Positions 1 through 7,060 are shown, numbered from the stretch's first letter. The stretch is DNA of 9,522 nt from an uncultured Eubacteriales bacterium (GCA_900550065.1 URQR01000069.1:1-9522), one strand, 5' to 3'. Notes: generated by a model not told the origin, from the letters alone. A program made the numbers and translations.

Positions 1-716
1 ACGCTGTGCTCGCCATCGGCGCGTCCCCCATTATGGCGGACGACATCGGTGAGGTAGGTGACATCAGTGCGATTTCCTCCGCGCTTGTCATCAACATGGG
101 TACGCTCAACGAGCGCACGATTGCGTCGATGATTGCGGCGGGCAAACGCGCAAACGAATGCGGCGTGCCGGTCGTGTTCGACCCGGTGGGTGCGGGCGCG
201 AGCGCGCTGCGCAACGACACGGCGCTGAAAATTGTCAGCGAGGTAGAGCTCGCCGTCCTGCGCGGGAATCTGTCCGAGGTATCGTTTATCGCCGGTCTGG
301 ACGTGGCGACAAAGGGCGTGGACTCTGCGGCGGCGGACGAAAAAAACGACGCGGTCGCCGTTGCAAAGTCGGTTGCGGACAGCCTCGGCTGTACAGTTGC
401 CATCACAGGCGCAATTGACACCATCAGCGACGGGAAGCAGACGGTGCAGATCCGCAACGGGCACCCGCAGCTTTCGAAGGTGACCGGGACGGGCTGTATG
501 ACGAGCGCACTCGTCGGGTCGTTTGCCGGTGCAGCAAACGGCGACTTCTTCACCGCGGCGGCGGGCGGTGTGCTGTCGATGGGGGTTGCGGGCGAGATCG
601 CCTATGAAAAGGCGGGCAGCATCGGCACCGGCAGCTTCCACATTGCCATCATCGACGCGCTGTCAAACCTTGATGCAAAAACGATACAAGAAAGGGCGAA
701 GCTCAATGAAAAATAA
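1..716 (+). CDS. thiM: Hydroxyethylthiazole kinase ThiM (5' truncated)
   Basis: ATP-dependent kinase that phosphorylates 4-methyl-5-(2-hydroxyethyl)thiazole in the cytosol to give the thiazole phosphate used by ThiE; a salvage step in thiamine biosynthesis. The frame is already open at the window edge (first full codon at base 3), so the GTG at 6 is an internal valine, not a start. About 238 codons are present against roughly 260-272 for the family, so about 35-40 N-terminal residues are missing. Visible family signatures are LAIGASPIMAD near the start, VFDPVGAGAS, RGNLSEVSFIAG, VAITGAIDTI and the C-terminal KVTGTGCMTS loop carrying the catalytic cysteine, followed by GTGSFHIAIIDAL. The stop overlaps the start of thiE by 11 bases, indicating one operon with translational coupling. 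The promoter, and any riboswitch for this unit, lies upstream of the window. Identification is secure. Confidence 0.96.
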   Translation, partial: AVLAIGASPIMADDIGEVGDISAISSALVINMGTLNERTIASMIAAGKRANECGVPVVFDPVGAGASALRNDTALKIVSEVELAVLRGNLSEVSFIAGLDVATKGVDSAAADEKNDAVAVAKSVADSLGCTVAITGAIDTISDGKQTVQIRNGHPQLSKVTGTGCMTSALVGSFAGAANGDFFTAAAGGVLSMGVAGEIAYEKAGSIGTGSFHIAIIDALSNLDAKTIQERAKLNEK

Positions 717-1338
717 AAACAATGTCGACTATACGCTCTATCTGTGCACCGACCGCGGCCTGATGACGACGGACACGGTCGAGGAATCGGTTCGTCTTGC
801 TGTAGCAGGCGGGTGCGGCGTGGTGCAGCTCCGGGAAAAAGAGATATCCTCCGCTGAGTTTTACCGTCTCGCTGTCAACACGAAAAAAATCACCGACGAG
901 GCCGGCGCGGCGCTCATCATCAACGACCGGGTCGACATCGCGCTCGCGGCGGACGCGGACGGCGTACACGTCGGCCAGAGCGACCTGCCCGCCGCAGTGG
1001 TGCGGCGGTTGATTGGGCCGGATAAACTTTTAGGCGTTTCCGTAGCGACGCTCGAGCAGGCAAAGCAGGCGGCAGCAGACGGCGCGGACTACCTCGGCGT
1101 CGGCGCAATGTACGCCACGCAGACGAAGACGGACGCAGATATCGTTACGATGGAAGAATTGCGGCGCATCCGCGCGGCGGTCGATATCCCAATCGTAGTG
1201 ATTGGTGGAATCAATAAAAACACACTTGGCAACTTCAAGGGGATGGGCATTGACGGACTCGCCGTCGTGTCGGCTGTGGTTGCGCAGGCGGATATTACCG
1301 CCGCGGCAAAAGAACTGATACAATTATTTAAGGAGTGA
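706..1338 (+). CDS. thiE: Thiamine-phosphate synthase ThiE
   Basis: Condenses HMP pyrophosphate with thiazole phosphate to form thiamine monophosphate and pyrophosphate; cytosolic TIM-barrel enzyme. The 210-residue product has normal family length. Family motifs in order: VQLREK (residues 40-45), IINDRVDIA (71-79), DGVHVGQSDLP (85-95, substrate and Mg contacts), GVGAMYATQTKTDA (131-144, pyrophosphate-binding loop), VIGGIN (165-170) and GIDGLAVVSA (181-190). The ATG at 706 is chosen because an AAAGGG ribosome binding site lies at 691-696 and because the protein then begins just before the first barrel strand (YTLYLCTD). A longer reading of the same frame from within thiM would add a basic, arginine/serine-rich extension typical of shadow translation, so it is rejected. 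It overlaps thiM by 11 bases, and its last codons contain the ribosome binding site of the next gene, so the three genes form an operon. Confidence 0.97.
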   Translation: MKNKNNVDYTLYLCTDRGLMTTDTVEESVRLAVAGGCGVVQLREKEISSAEFYRLAVNTKKITDEAGAALIINDRVDIALAADADGVHVGQSDLPAAVVRRLIGPDKLLGVSVATLEQAKQAAADGADYLGVGAMYATQTKTDADIVTMEELRRIRAAVDIPIVVIGGINKNTLGNFKGMGIDGLAVVSAVVAQADITAAAKELIQLFKE

Positions 1339-1342
1339 CACA

Positions 1343-1984
1343 ATGCATAACTTCAAAGGCGCAATTTTCGATTTGGACGGGACGCTGCTCGACTCGATGT
1401 GGATTTGGGAGCAGATTGATATCGAATTTTTAGGGCGGCGCGGCCTTCCTGTGCCGGACGACTATCTGAAAAAGATTACGCCCATGCACTTCTATCAGGC
1501 GGCGGAGTATACGATTGGGCGGTTCGGCCTGCTGGAAACGCCGGACGACCTGATTGCCGAGTGGAGCGATATGGCGCTTGACGCATACCGTCACAGAATC
1601 GGCCTGAAGCCATATGCAAAGGAATACCTTCTGTTTTTAAAAGATAAGGGCGTAAAGCTTTCAGTTGCGACTGCATCAAGCGAGGAAATCTATACGCCTG
1701 CGTTGAAACGAAACGGTATCTATGACCTGTTCGACGCGTTCACTTCCTCGTCCGAGGCTGCACGTGGCAAAGGCTTCCCGGATGTATACGAGCTGGCGGC
1801 AGAAAAGGTCGGCCTGACAGCAAAAGACTGCGCCGTATTTGAGGATATTTACGCCGGGGTCAAGGGAGCAAAAATGGGCGGCTTCTATACCGTCGGCGTA
1901 GAGGACAAATACGCGGCGCATGAGCGCGATAAGATTATGCGGGACGCAGATTTGTATATTAAAGATTACAGCGCACTTCTTTAA
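1343..1984 (+). CDS. HAD-superfamily hydrolase in thi operon, candidate thiamine-phosphate phosphatase
   Basis: A 213-residue haloacid-dehalogenase phosphatase with a helical C1 cap, resembling the beta-phosphoglucomutase/phosphatase branch. The four HAD motifs are visible: FDLDGTLLDS with nucleophile D10 and acid/base D12; T110 in VATASS; the motif III lysine K143 in RGKGFPD; and FED with E167/D168 for Mg binding. The cap lies between about residues 16 and 85. The ATG at 1343 follows an AAGGAG site at 1330-1335 embedded in the last codons of thiE, and only 4 bases separate the genes, so it is co-transcribed and probably coupled. HAD enzymes associated with thiamine genes have been shown in some bacteria and plants to dephosphorylate thiamine monophosphate to thiamine for later pyrophosphorylation. 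That role here is inference from context; a general sugar-phosphate or detoxifying phosphatase is the alternative. The gene is last in its operon and is followed by a strong terminator. Confidence 0.88.
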   Translation: MHNFKGAIFDLDGTLLDSMWIWEQIDIEFLGRRGLPVPDDYLKKITPMHFYQAAEYTIGRFGLLETPDDLIAEWSDMALDAYRHRIGLKPYAKEYLLFLKDKGVKLSVATASSEEIYTPALKRNGIYDLFDAFTSSSEAARGKGFPDVYELAAEKVGLTAKDCAVFEDIYAGVKGAKMGGFYTVGVEDKYAAHERDKIMRDADLYIKDYSALL

Positions 1985-1997
1985 AAATTTGAAAACA

Positions 1998-2027
1998 AAA
2001 AAGACGGGAAACAGTTCCCGTCTTTTT
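1998..2027. terminator. Bidirectional intrinsic terminator between HAD gene and GNAT gene
   Basis: A 13-base-pair perfect stem (1998-2010 with 2015-2027, GACGGG/CCCGTC core flanked by A/T pairs) closes a 4-base loop. The right arm ends in T residues for the plus-strand thi operon, and the left flank supplies a T-rich tract (TTTTTTGTTTTC) on the minus strand. It therefore can end both the plus-strand thiM-thiE-HAD unit and the minus-strand unit that finishes with the acetyltransferase gene. Confidence 0.93.
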
Positions 2028-2056
2028 ATTTATTCAATACTAAGCCCCTGCACTCG

Positions 2057-2500
2057 TCAATACAGTTTCATGTATAAAAGCGGATAAGGATTTCCTTGTT
2101 CGTCATGCTCCGTTCTTTTATAGACATGAAATCCCATGTGCTCATAAAAACCTTTGGCAAGCGGATTCTGCTCATTCACGGTCAATTCATTGATAGAATA
2201 TTTTTCAATCCCATATTGAATCAGCTTTTTCCCCAATCCCTTCCCCCTTTCCTCAGACAAAACAAATAGCATTTCAAGCCTTTGTCCCTCTATACCCATA
2301 AACGCAACCGGTAGTTTATTTTCGTTTTCCACAACAATCAAATGCGAAATATCTTCTAACGCTTGTGTGACATATTTTTTAATGATTTCTATTTCATGAA
2401 CTGATAAAAACAGATGCGTTGCCTTGACTGAATTTTCCCACACGTGTAATAGCTGTTCAATTAAAGATGGATGCCGCTCGTTGTCTTCAATTATTCTCAT
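2057..2500 (-). CDS. GNAT-family N-acetyltransferase, YjaB-like
   Basis: A 147-residue acetyl-CoA-dependent N-acetyltransferase, presumably cytosolic; the substrate is unknown. The acetyl-CoA pyrophosphate-binding motif A is seen as ERGKGLGKKL (residues 84-93), followed by the motif B region NEQNPLAKGFYEHMGF (109-124). The order WENSVKATHLFL, NEQN...GFYEHMGF and a C-terminal DEQGNPYPLL closely parallels E. coli YjaB as I recall it. The ATG at 2500 is preferred over a GTG at 2533 because the family normally starts with a short MxI strand; its ribosome binding site is weak (GGCGGGG at 2509-2515). The gene is 48 bases downstream of the third M42 peptidase gene, so it may be read as the last gene of that operon. 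Base composition is odd: three consecutive 60-base rows (2101-2280) hold 72 G+C of 180 (40%), against roughly 65% in the row at 4861. That suggests later acquisition. Confidence 0.9.
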   Translation of the reverse strand: MRIIEDNERHPSLIEQLLHVWENSVKATHLFLSVHEIEIIKKYVTQALEDISHLIVVENENKLPVAFMGIEGQRLEMLFVLSEERGKGLGKKLIQYGIEKYSINELTVNEQNPLAKGFYEHMGFHVYKRTEHDEQGNPYPLLYMKLY

Positions 2501-2518
2501 ACGCAATGCCCCGCCATT

Positions 2519-2544
2519 CTTGGTTTGTAACACACAAACCCAAG
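2519..2544. other. Hairpin in the gap between third M42 gene and GNAT gene
   Basis: An inverted repeat of 10 and 11 bases (CTTGGTTTGT at 2519-2528, complement at 2534-2544 with one bulged base) surrounds a 5-base loop. It fills most of the 48-base gap between the two minus-strand genes. On the minus strand it is not followed by a T run, so it does not look like an intrinsic terminator. It may be an mRNA-processing or stability element, or a scar at the edge of the inserted low-GC gene. Function is not known. Confidence 0.5.
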
Positions 2545-2548
2545 TACT

Positions 2549-3535
2549 TCAATTTGCTATTTCCTGCTCCATTACCGCCGCAAGCAGCGCAATACATGCC
2601 TCTAAGTCGTCTTTATGCACCATCTCGCCCGGCGAGTGGATGTACCGCGTTGGAATTGACAGCGTAATAGACGGTACGCCGCCGCGTGTTACATGAATCG
2701 CACCCGCGTCCGTGCCGCCGCGCGTCAGCACCTCGCGCTGGTACGGAATATTGTGTTGCTTCGCCGCCGTTTCAAACAACGCCACTACCTTCGGTGACGA
2801 AATACTGTAGCTGTCCTTTATCTTAATTGCCGCGCCGCCACCGAGCTTTACCTCCATCGGCACTGCGCCAATCATGTCGCCCGTATCGGTTACATCTATT
2901 GCAACGCCGATATCGGGAGCAACGCTGTACGCACCCGCCTTTGCGCCGCGCAGACCGAGCTCCTCCTGCGACGTAAACACCGCATAGATATCGTTTGGCG
3001 TATCCTTCGCGCGCTTAAGCGCTTCAAGCAGCACATAGCAGCCCGCGCGGTCGTCAAGCGATTTTGATAGAATATATCCGTTCTGTTCGACAAATTCGCC
3101 CAAAAAGCCCGCAACATCGCCGATTTGTACCCGCTTTAACGCCTCTTCTCTGTTTTTTGCGCCAATGTCAATGTATAGGTCTTCGACCTTAAGCTTCTCG
3201 ACTTCCTTTTCCTGGTCGTAAAACACCACGCCGAGCGTGCCGTTTAAAAACCGTACCCGCTGCGCCAGCGCGTACTGCGGTCTTACACCGCCGATATTCT
3301 GCACACGGATATAGCCGTTTTCCTCAATATATGTCACAATCAGGCCAATCTCATCCGCATGCGCGGCGAGCATGAGCCGTTTTCCACTACCTTTTTTATG
3401 CGCAATCAGGTTGCCGAGCGCATCAATTGTAATTTCGTCTACATAGTCTTTGATTTCCGCCTTTATCAGCTCGTGCAGCGCCGTCTCGTGCCCCGACGGG
3501 GCCGTTATATCACATAATGCCTGCAACAATATCAT
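2549..3535 (-). CDS. M42 family metallo-aminopeptidase, third of three paralogues (M42-C)
   Basis: A 328-residue cytosolic metallopeptidase of the M42 family (glutamyl aminopeptidase / TET / FrvX-YsdC group), which usually forms dodecameric shells that trim short peptides. All expected metal and catalytic positions are visible: H59 in AAHADEIG, D161/D162 in SLDDRAG, E191/E192 in TSQEELGLRGA, D214 in AIDVTDTGD and H300 in RYIHSP; RGGTDAGA (272-279) is also canonical. The ATG at 3535 directly follows the TAG of the preceding paralogue, with its AAGGAG site inside the end of that gene, so translation is coupled. Of the three it looks the most standard. Exact substrate specificity cannot be read from the sequence; it is often annotated as endoglucanase M in error. 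Fifth gene-order position is taken by the acetyltransferase downstream. Confidence 0.95.
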   Translation of the reverse strand: MILLQALCDITAPSGHETALHELIKAEIKDYVDEITIDALGNLIAHKKGSGKRLMLAAHADEIGLIVTYIEENGYIRVQNIGGVRPQYALAQRVRFLNGTLGVVFYDQEKEVEKLKVEDLYIDIGAKNREEALKRVQIGDVAGFLGEFVEQNGYILSKSLDDRAGCYVLLEALKRAKDTPNDIYAVFTSQEELGLRGAKAGAYSVAPDIGVAIDVTDTGDMIGAVPMEVKLGGGAAIKIKDSYSISSPKVVALFETAAKQHNIPYQREVLTRGGTDAGAIHVTRGGVPSITLSIPTRYIHSPGEMVHKDDLEACIALLAAVMEQEIAN

Positions 3536-4552
3536 CTATATCAGCTCCTTTATCCTTGTTAAAAAGAGTTTCGCCGTCTGCTCCACCGCCGCAACGTCCG
3601 TCTTTGCAACGACCGACACGGGCGAGTGTAAATACCGGCACGGCACGGACACAGCGCACGTTTTGCAGCCGCCTACAGCCGTCTGTACGGCGCGGGCGTC
3701 GTTGCCGCCCATTGTCGTGCGCTTATACTGTACCAAAATCCCCGCCGCCTGCGCCAGCGCATAGAGCTTTTTCGTCAGCGCCGGGTCAGAGTACGACCCA
3801 CGGTCGAGCGTCGAAAACGCCGCTCCGCCGCCAAGTGTCGTCACCTCAAGATGCTTCGGCGCACCGCTTACGTCGCTGCACGTTGTCGACTCAAGCACAA
3901 GTGCAATATCCGCGCCAACACGGTTTGCTGCAATCTGCGCCCCGCGGCAGCCGACCTCCTCCTGTACGGTAAAGCAAAAATATGTGTCATATGCGCACGG
4001 CTCTTGTACAAGCTGCGCCAAAACAGCGCAGCCGCATCTATCATCGAATGCCTTTGCCTTCCAGCAGCCGTCGCCGAAGTCGCCAAAGCTTGTGTCAAAC
4101 GCGGCATAGTCGCCCAGCGACACTGCGCGCTCTGCGTCAGCTTTGTCCTTTGCACCAATGTCAATATAGAGCTGCTTTTCCTTCACCGCCGCCGTACGCT
4201 CGTCCTTTGTCTGTAAATGAATCGCCTTAAGCGAAATAATTCCAGCCACATTTTCGGGCCCGACCACGACGCGCTTCCCAACCAATACGCGCGCGTCGAT
4301 GCCGCCCACGGTCTTAAACTTCAGGTATCCGTTGTCGGTTACCGCACTGACAATCAGCCCTACCTCATCCATATGGGCGCACAGCATGACTGTTTTGTCT
4401 GCGCTTGCACCCTTTTTATAAACAATTAAATTCCCCATCACGTCAACCGTGATACGGTCCGCATAAGGCCGCACCGCCTCGAGCAAGATATCGCGCACAT
4501 GGCCCTCGTCGCCGCTTACGCCGTGCGTTTCACAAAGTGTTTTTAACAGCAT
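3536..4552 (-). CDS. M42 family metallo-aminopeptidase, second of three paralogues (M42-B)
   Basis: A 338-residue M42 aminopeptidase, cytosolic and presumably oligomeric. Visible site residues are H60 in CAHMDEVG, D170/D171 in AFDDRCG, E198/E199 in VQEEVGCRGA, E221 in VLESTT and H309 in RYLHSP. At the fourth position the paralogues have aspartate (IDVT); here it is glutamate, a conservative change that I recall in other M42 members with a 'LEGTT' motif, so activity is probably kept. The protein is notably cysteine-rich around the active site (C172, C174, C193, C202, C225). The ATG at 4552 lies 4 bases after the TGA of the first paralogue, and its AGGTGA ribosome binding site contains that stop codon, a classic coupled arrangement. 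It ends immediately before the start of the third paralogue. Substrate is not known. Confidence 0.95.
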   Translation of the reverse strand: MLLKTLCETHGVSGDEGHVRDILLEAVRPYADRITVDVMGNLIVYKKGASADKTVMLCAHMDEVGLIVSAVTDNGYLKFKTVGGIDARVLVGKRVVVGPENVAGIISLKAIHLQTKDERTAAVKEKQLYIDIGAKDKADAERAVSLGDYAAFDTSFGDFGDGCWKAKAFDDRCGCAVLAQLVQEPCAYDTYFCFTVQEEVGCRGAQIAANRVGADIALVLESTTCSDVSGAPKHLEVTTLGGGAAFSTLDRGSYSDPALTKKLYALAQAAGILVQYKRTTMGGNDARAVQTAVGGCKTCAVSVPCRYLHSPVSVVAKTDVAAVEQTAKLFLTRIKELI

Positions 4553-4556
4553 ATTC

Positions 4557-5579
4557 TCACCTGATTTCTTCTGGATTCAGCATCGCCGGCGCCGCACTCA
4601 GCCGCCGCACAAACGCGGCCGCCAGCGTCCCCGCCGCCTCGAGGTCGCCAATCGCCGCCACCTCGGTCGGCGTATGCATATACTTAAGCGGCAGCGACAG
4701 AACCGCCGCCGGTACACCTGTCCGGCTCACCTGCACCGTCCATGCGTTCGTGCCCGTACTCCCGCCGTCGACCTCCGCCTTTGCGCCGACGCCGTGCTCC
4801 TCCGCCAGCTCCTTTAGCAGATGCGCAAACGGCGCGTGTACGTTCGGCCCAAGCGAGTACGCCACGCCGCCGCCCACATCAAACGGACAGTCCGCATTGT
4901 CCGGCGTTTTCGCGTGCGTTACGTCAATCACCAGCGCAGCGTCCGGCTCTGTACCGTAGGCCGCACACCCCGCTCCAGCAAGGTTCGTTTCCTCCTGTAC
5001 GGAAAGCACAAAATATACGTCCACGTCGAGCGGCTCGTCCGCTAACACTTGCGCCGCATACAACAATGCGCACACGCTCGCCCGGTCGTCAAAGCTCTTG
5101 CCCGTCATCTGCCCGTTTAAAAGCGGCGCACATTCCTGTGAAAACGTCACCCAATCGCCCGCCGCAACGAGCGAGCGCACCGCTTTTTCGTCCATCCCGA
5201 CGTCAATCGCCAGCTCGTCAATTTTCAGCGTCTTTTTGTTCTCGTCCGCACTTTGCAGGTGCGGCGGCTTGATGCCAATAATTCCAGCAATCTCACGTTT
5301 CCCATGTACAACGACCTCGCGCGCGGGCAGGATGCGCTCGTCCACGCCGCCTACGCTCGTGAACTTTAAAAAGCCTTTTTCGTCGATGCTCGTCACCATT
5401 AGCCCAATCTCGTCAATGTGTGCGTCGAGCATGACCCGTTTTGCGTTTTCCTTTTTGCTCTTTTTCACCGCAATTACGCTGCCCAGCGCGTCGAGGGCAA
5501 CCTCCGCCTCAAAGCCGGATACGCCGTGCATCGCGCTTAGCCGCGCCAGTACAGCGGCTATATCAATTTGTTGTTTCAT
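4557..5579 (-). CDS. M42 family metallo-aminopeptidase, first and most diverged of three paralogues (M42-A)
   Basis: A 340-residue M42 aminopeptidase homologue. Site residues are present: H54 in DAHIDEIG, D164/D165 in SFDDRAS, E196/E197 in VQEETNLAGAG, D219 in VIDVTHAKTPD and H302 in KYMHTP. Two departures stand out. Compared with its neighbours, about 15 residues are missing between the SGFE turn and DALGS (residues 21-34), where the paralogues have a helix (for example RDILLEAVRPYAD in M42-B). The loop after the catalytic Glu pair reads NLAGAG instead of the usual GxRGA, and the usual GGTDA loop is GGSTGTNA. The ATG at 5579 is chosen because AGAGGTG lies just upstream; a GTG at 5588 falls inside that site. 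It begins 26 bases after murD and is the first of the three tandem copies. It may be a specificity variant or a non-identical subunit. Confidence 0.93.
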   Translation of the reverse strand: MKQQIDIAAVLARLSAMHGVSGFEAEVALDALGSVIAVKKSKKENAKRVMLDAHIDEIGLMVTSIDEKGFLKFTSVGGVDERILPAREVVVHGKREIAGIIGIKPPHLQSADENKKTLKIDELAIDVGMDEKAVRSLVAAGDWVTFSQECAPLLNGQMTGKSFDDRASVCALLYAAQVLADEPLDVDVYFVLSVQEETNLAGAGCAAYGTEPDAALVIDVTHAKTPDNADCPFDVGGGVAYSLGPNVHAPFAHLLKELAEEHGVGAKAEVDGGSTGTNAWTVQVSRTGVPAAVLSLPLKYMHTPTEVAAIGDLEAAGTLAAAFVRRLSAAPAMLNPEEIR

Positions 5580-5605
5580 TCGTATCACCTCTTGCTTCTA
5601 CCGTA

Positions 5606-6970
5606 TCAAAGCGCGTTCACCAGCTGCTTAAACGCATCGCCGCGTACGGCAAAGTTTTTAAACATATCAAAGCTTGCGCACGCGGGCGATAGAATAACAA
5701 CGTCACCAGCCCGCGCCGCGTCATACGCCTTCTGCGTCGCTTCTGCAAGCGTTTCGCACCTCGTAATATCCTCTTTATCCATGCCCGCGTCGGTCGCAGC
5801 CTTCTCAATCTTCGGTGCTGTCACACCAATGAGGAACAGCGACTTGACACATTCTTTTAAAACAGGGCCGAAGCTGTCGAACGGAATATGCTTATCGTAG
5901 CCGCCGGCAATTAGAATCACCTTTTGGTCAAATGAATGAAGCCCCGCCGACGCACGCGTCGGACTGCTCGCAATTGAGTCATTGTAAAATTTGATGCCGT
6001 CAAGCTCACGCACAAACTCAATCCGGTGTTCCACGCCGCCAAACTCGCGCGCGACCGTGCGGATTGTCGCCGCCGACACCATCCCCCACAGCGCGCCGAT
6101 TGCCGCCATGTAATTTTCTACATTATGCACACCCGGAATCCGAATCTCGCTCGCCTTTAAAACGGCCTCCGTTCCGTAATATACGGTTCCATCCTTTAAA
6201 TAAACGCCATGCTCCACTTCTTCTTTACGCGAGAAAAAGACCGGCGGATTCACCGCTTCCGCCGCAAAGCCGCGCGTAATATCGTTGTCGTAATTGAGCA
6301 CAAGGCGGTCGCCCGTAAGCTGGTGCAAAAAGATGTTCTTCTTCGCGTCGATGTACTCGTCCATATCCCTATGCATATCGAGATGGTTCGGCGACAGGTT
6401 CGTCACAACGGCGATATTCGGGCTCGCCTTCATCGTATGGAGCTGGAAACTGCTCAGCTCTAAAACGGCGATGTCGCTTTCCTTAATCTGTTCGATATCG
6501 CCTAAAAGCGGCCTGCCGATATTGCCGCCGAGCCAAACGGTAATCCCCTCCTTTTTCAGCATTTCCGAAATCAGCGTCGTTGTCGTCGTTTTTCCGTCGC
6601 TGCCTGTTACGGCAATGATTTTCGCCGGACAAAGGTCGAAAAACACCTCCATCTCCGACGTGACCACGCTTCCGCGCGCCCGCGCTTCCACAAGCGCAGG
6701 CGTATCGAACCGCATCCCCGGCGTTTTAAAAATAATATCCGCATCGATATTATCGAGATAATTGTCGCCCAGATGGTACGTAACGGAATACTTCCCAAGC
6801 TGCGCGCGCTCCTCGGTAAGTTCATCCGCCTCGCGCCGGTCGCACGCGGTCACCTCCGCGCCGTTCTGCGCTAAAAACCGAATCAGCGGCAGGTTGCTCA
6901 CCCCGATACCAATTACTGTGACCCGTTTTCCTTTTATCCCTTCTTTAAAAAGCCTTAGCTTCTCTGTCAC
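5606..6970 (-). CDS. murD: UDP-N-acetylmuramoyl-L-alanine--D-glutamate ligase MurD
   Basis: Cytosolic Mur ligase that adds D-glutamate to UDP-MurNAc-L-Ala in peptidoglycan precursor synthesis, using ATP. The 454-residue product shows the three-domain Mur layout: an N-terminal Rossmann domain with VTVIGIGVSN (17-26), a central ATPase domain with P-loop TGSDGKTTT (122-130), SPNHLDMH (193-200) and a likely carbamylated lysine in DAKKNIF (208-214), then HNVENYMAA (282-290) and a C-terminal domain from HRIEFV (315-320) through NDSIASSPTRA (330-340) to LSPACASFD (427-435). The GTG at 6970 is chosen because GGAGGGG lies at 6977-6983; the longer reading from a TTG at 7000 would place that site inside the gene. 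A strong promoter lies 40-75 bases upstream. MurD normally sits in the division/cell-wall cluster; here it leads a run of three M42 peptidase genes 26 bases downstream, with no promoter or terminator seen between them. Confidence 0.96.
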   Translation of the reverse strand: MTEKLRLFKEGIKGKRVTVIGIGVSNLPLIRFLAQNGAEVTACDRREADELTEERAQLGKYSVTYHLGDNYLDNIDADIIFKTPGMRFDTPALVEARARGSVVTSEMEVFFDLCPAKIIAVTGSDGKTTTTTLISEMLKKEGITVWLGGNIGRPLLGDIEQIKESDIAVLELSSFQLHTMKASPNIAVVTNLSPNHLDMHRDMDEYIDAKKNIFLHQLTGDRLVLNYDNDITRGFAAEAVNPPVFFSRKEEVEHGVYLKDGTVYYGTEAVLKASEIRIPGVHNVENYMAAIGALWGMVSAATIRTVAREFGGVEHRIEFVRELDGIKFYNDSIASSPTRASAGLHSFDQKVILIAGGYDKHIPFDSFGPVLKECVKSLFLIGVTAPKIEKAATDAGMDKEDITRCETLAEATQKAYDAARAGDVVILSPACASFDMFKNFAVRGDAFKQLVNAL

Positions 6971-7016
6971 CGATAACCCCTCCACATTGACACATGTCAA
7001 AATTTTACCACTTCAT

Positions 7017-7045
7017 ATTATCGTCCAAACAGGCGCAAAAGTCAA
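7017..7045 (-). promoter_or_regulatory. Sigma-A-type promoter for murD operon
   Basis: On the minus strand, TTGACT (7045-7040) and GATAAT (7022-7017) are separated by exactly 17 bases. Each box differs from consensus at one position. The predicted transcript would start near 7010, giving a short leader of about 40 bases before the GTG of murD. This is the only clear promoter found for the murD-M42-M42-M42 run. Confidence 0.82.
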
Positions 7046-7060
7046 CCGTTTCTACTATAC

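Noticed and set aside
158..418. Plus-strand ORF of 86 codons inside thiM
   Set aside because: Its translation is arginine/glycine-rich low complexity in a shifted frame of a clearly identified gene.
2519..2544. Hairpin as an intrinsic terminator of the M42 operon
   Set aside because: No T run follows it on the minus strand, and the stem has a bulge; the operon more likely ends at 1998-2027.
4742..5272. Plus-strand 176-codon ORF opposite M42-A
   Set aside because: Proline/arginine-rich antisense shadow of a high-GC gene; no ribosome binding site or family resemblance.
5098..5631. Plus-strand 177-codon ORF opposite M42-A
   Set aside because: Serine-rich antisense translation of a real gene in the opposite strand; nothing recognisable.
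6971..7000. TTG at 7000 as the murD start
   Set aside because: It would put the GGAGGGG ribosome binding site inside the coding region and adds ten residues not expected for MurD; the GTG at 6970 fits better.
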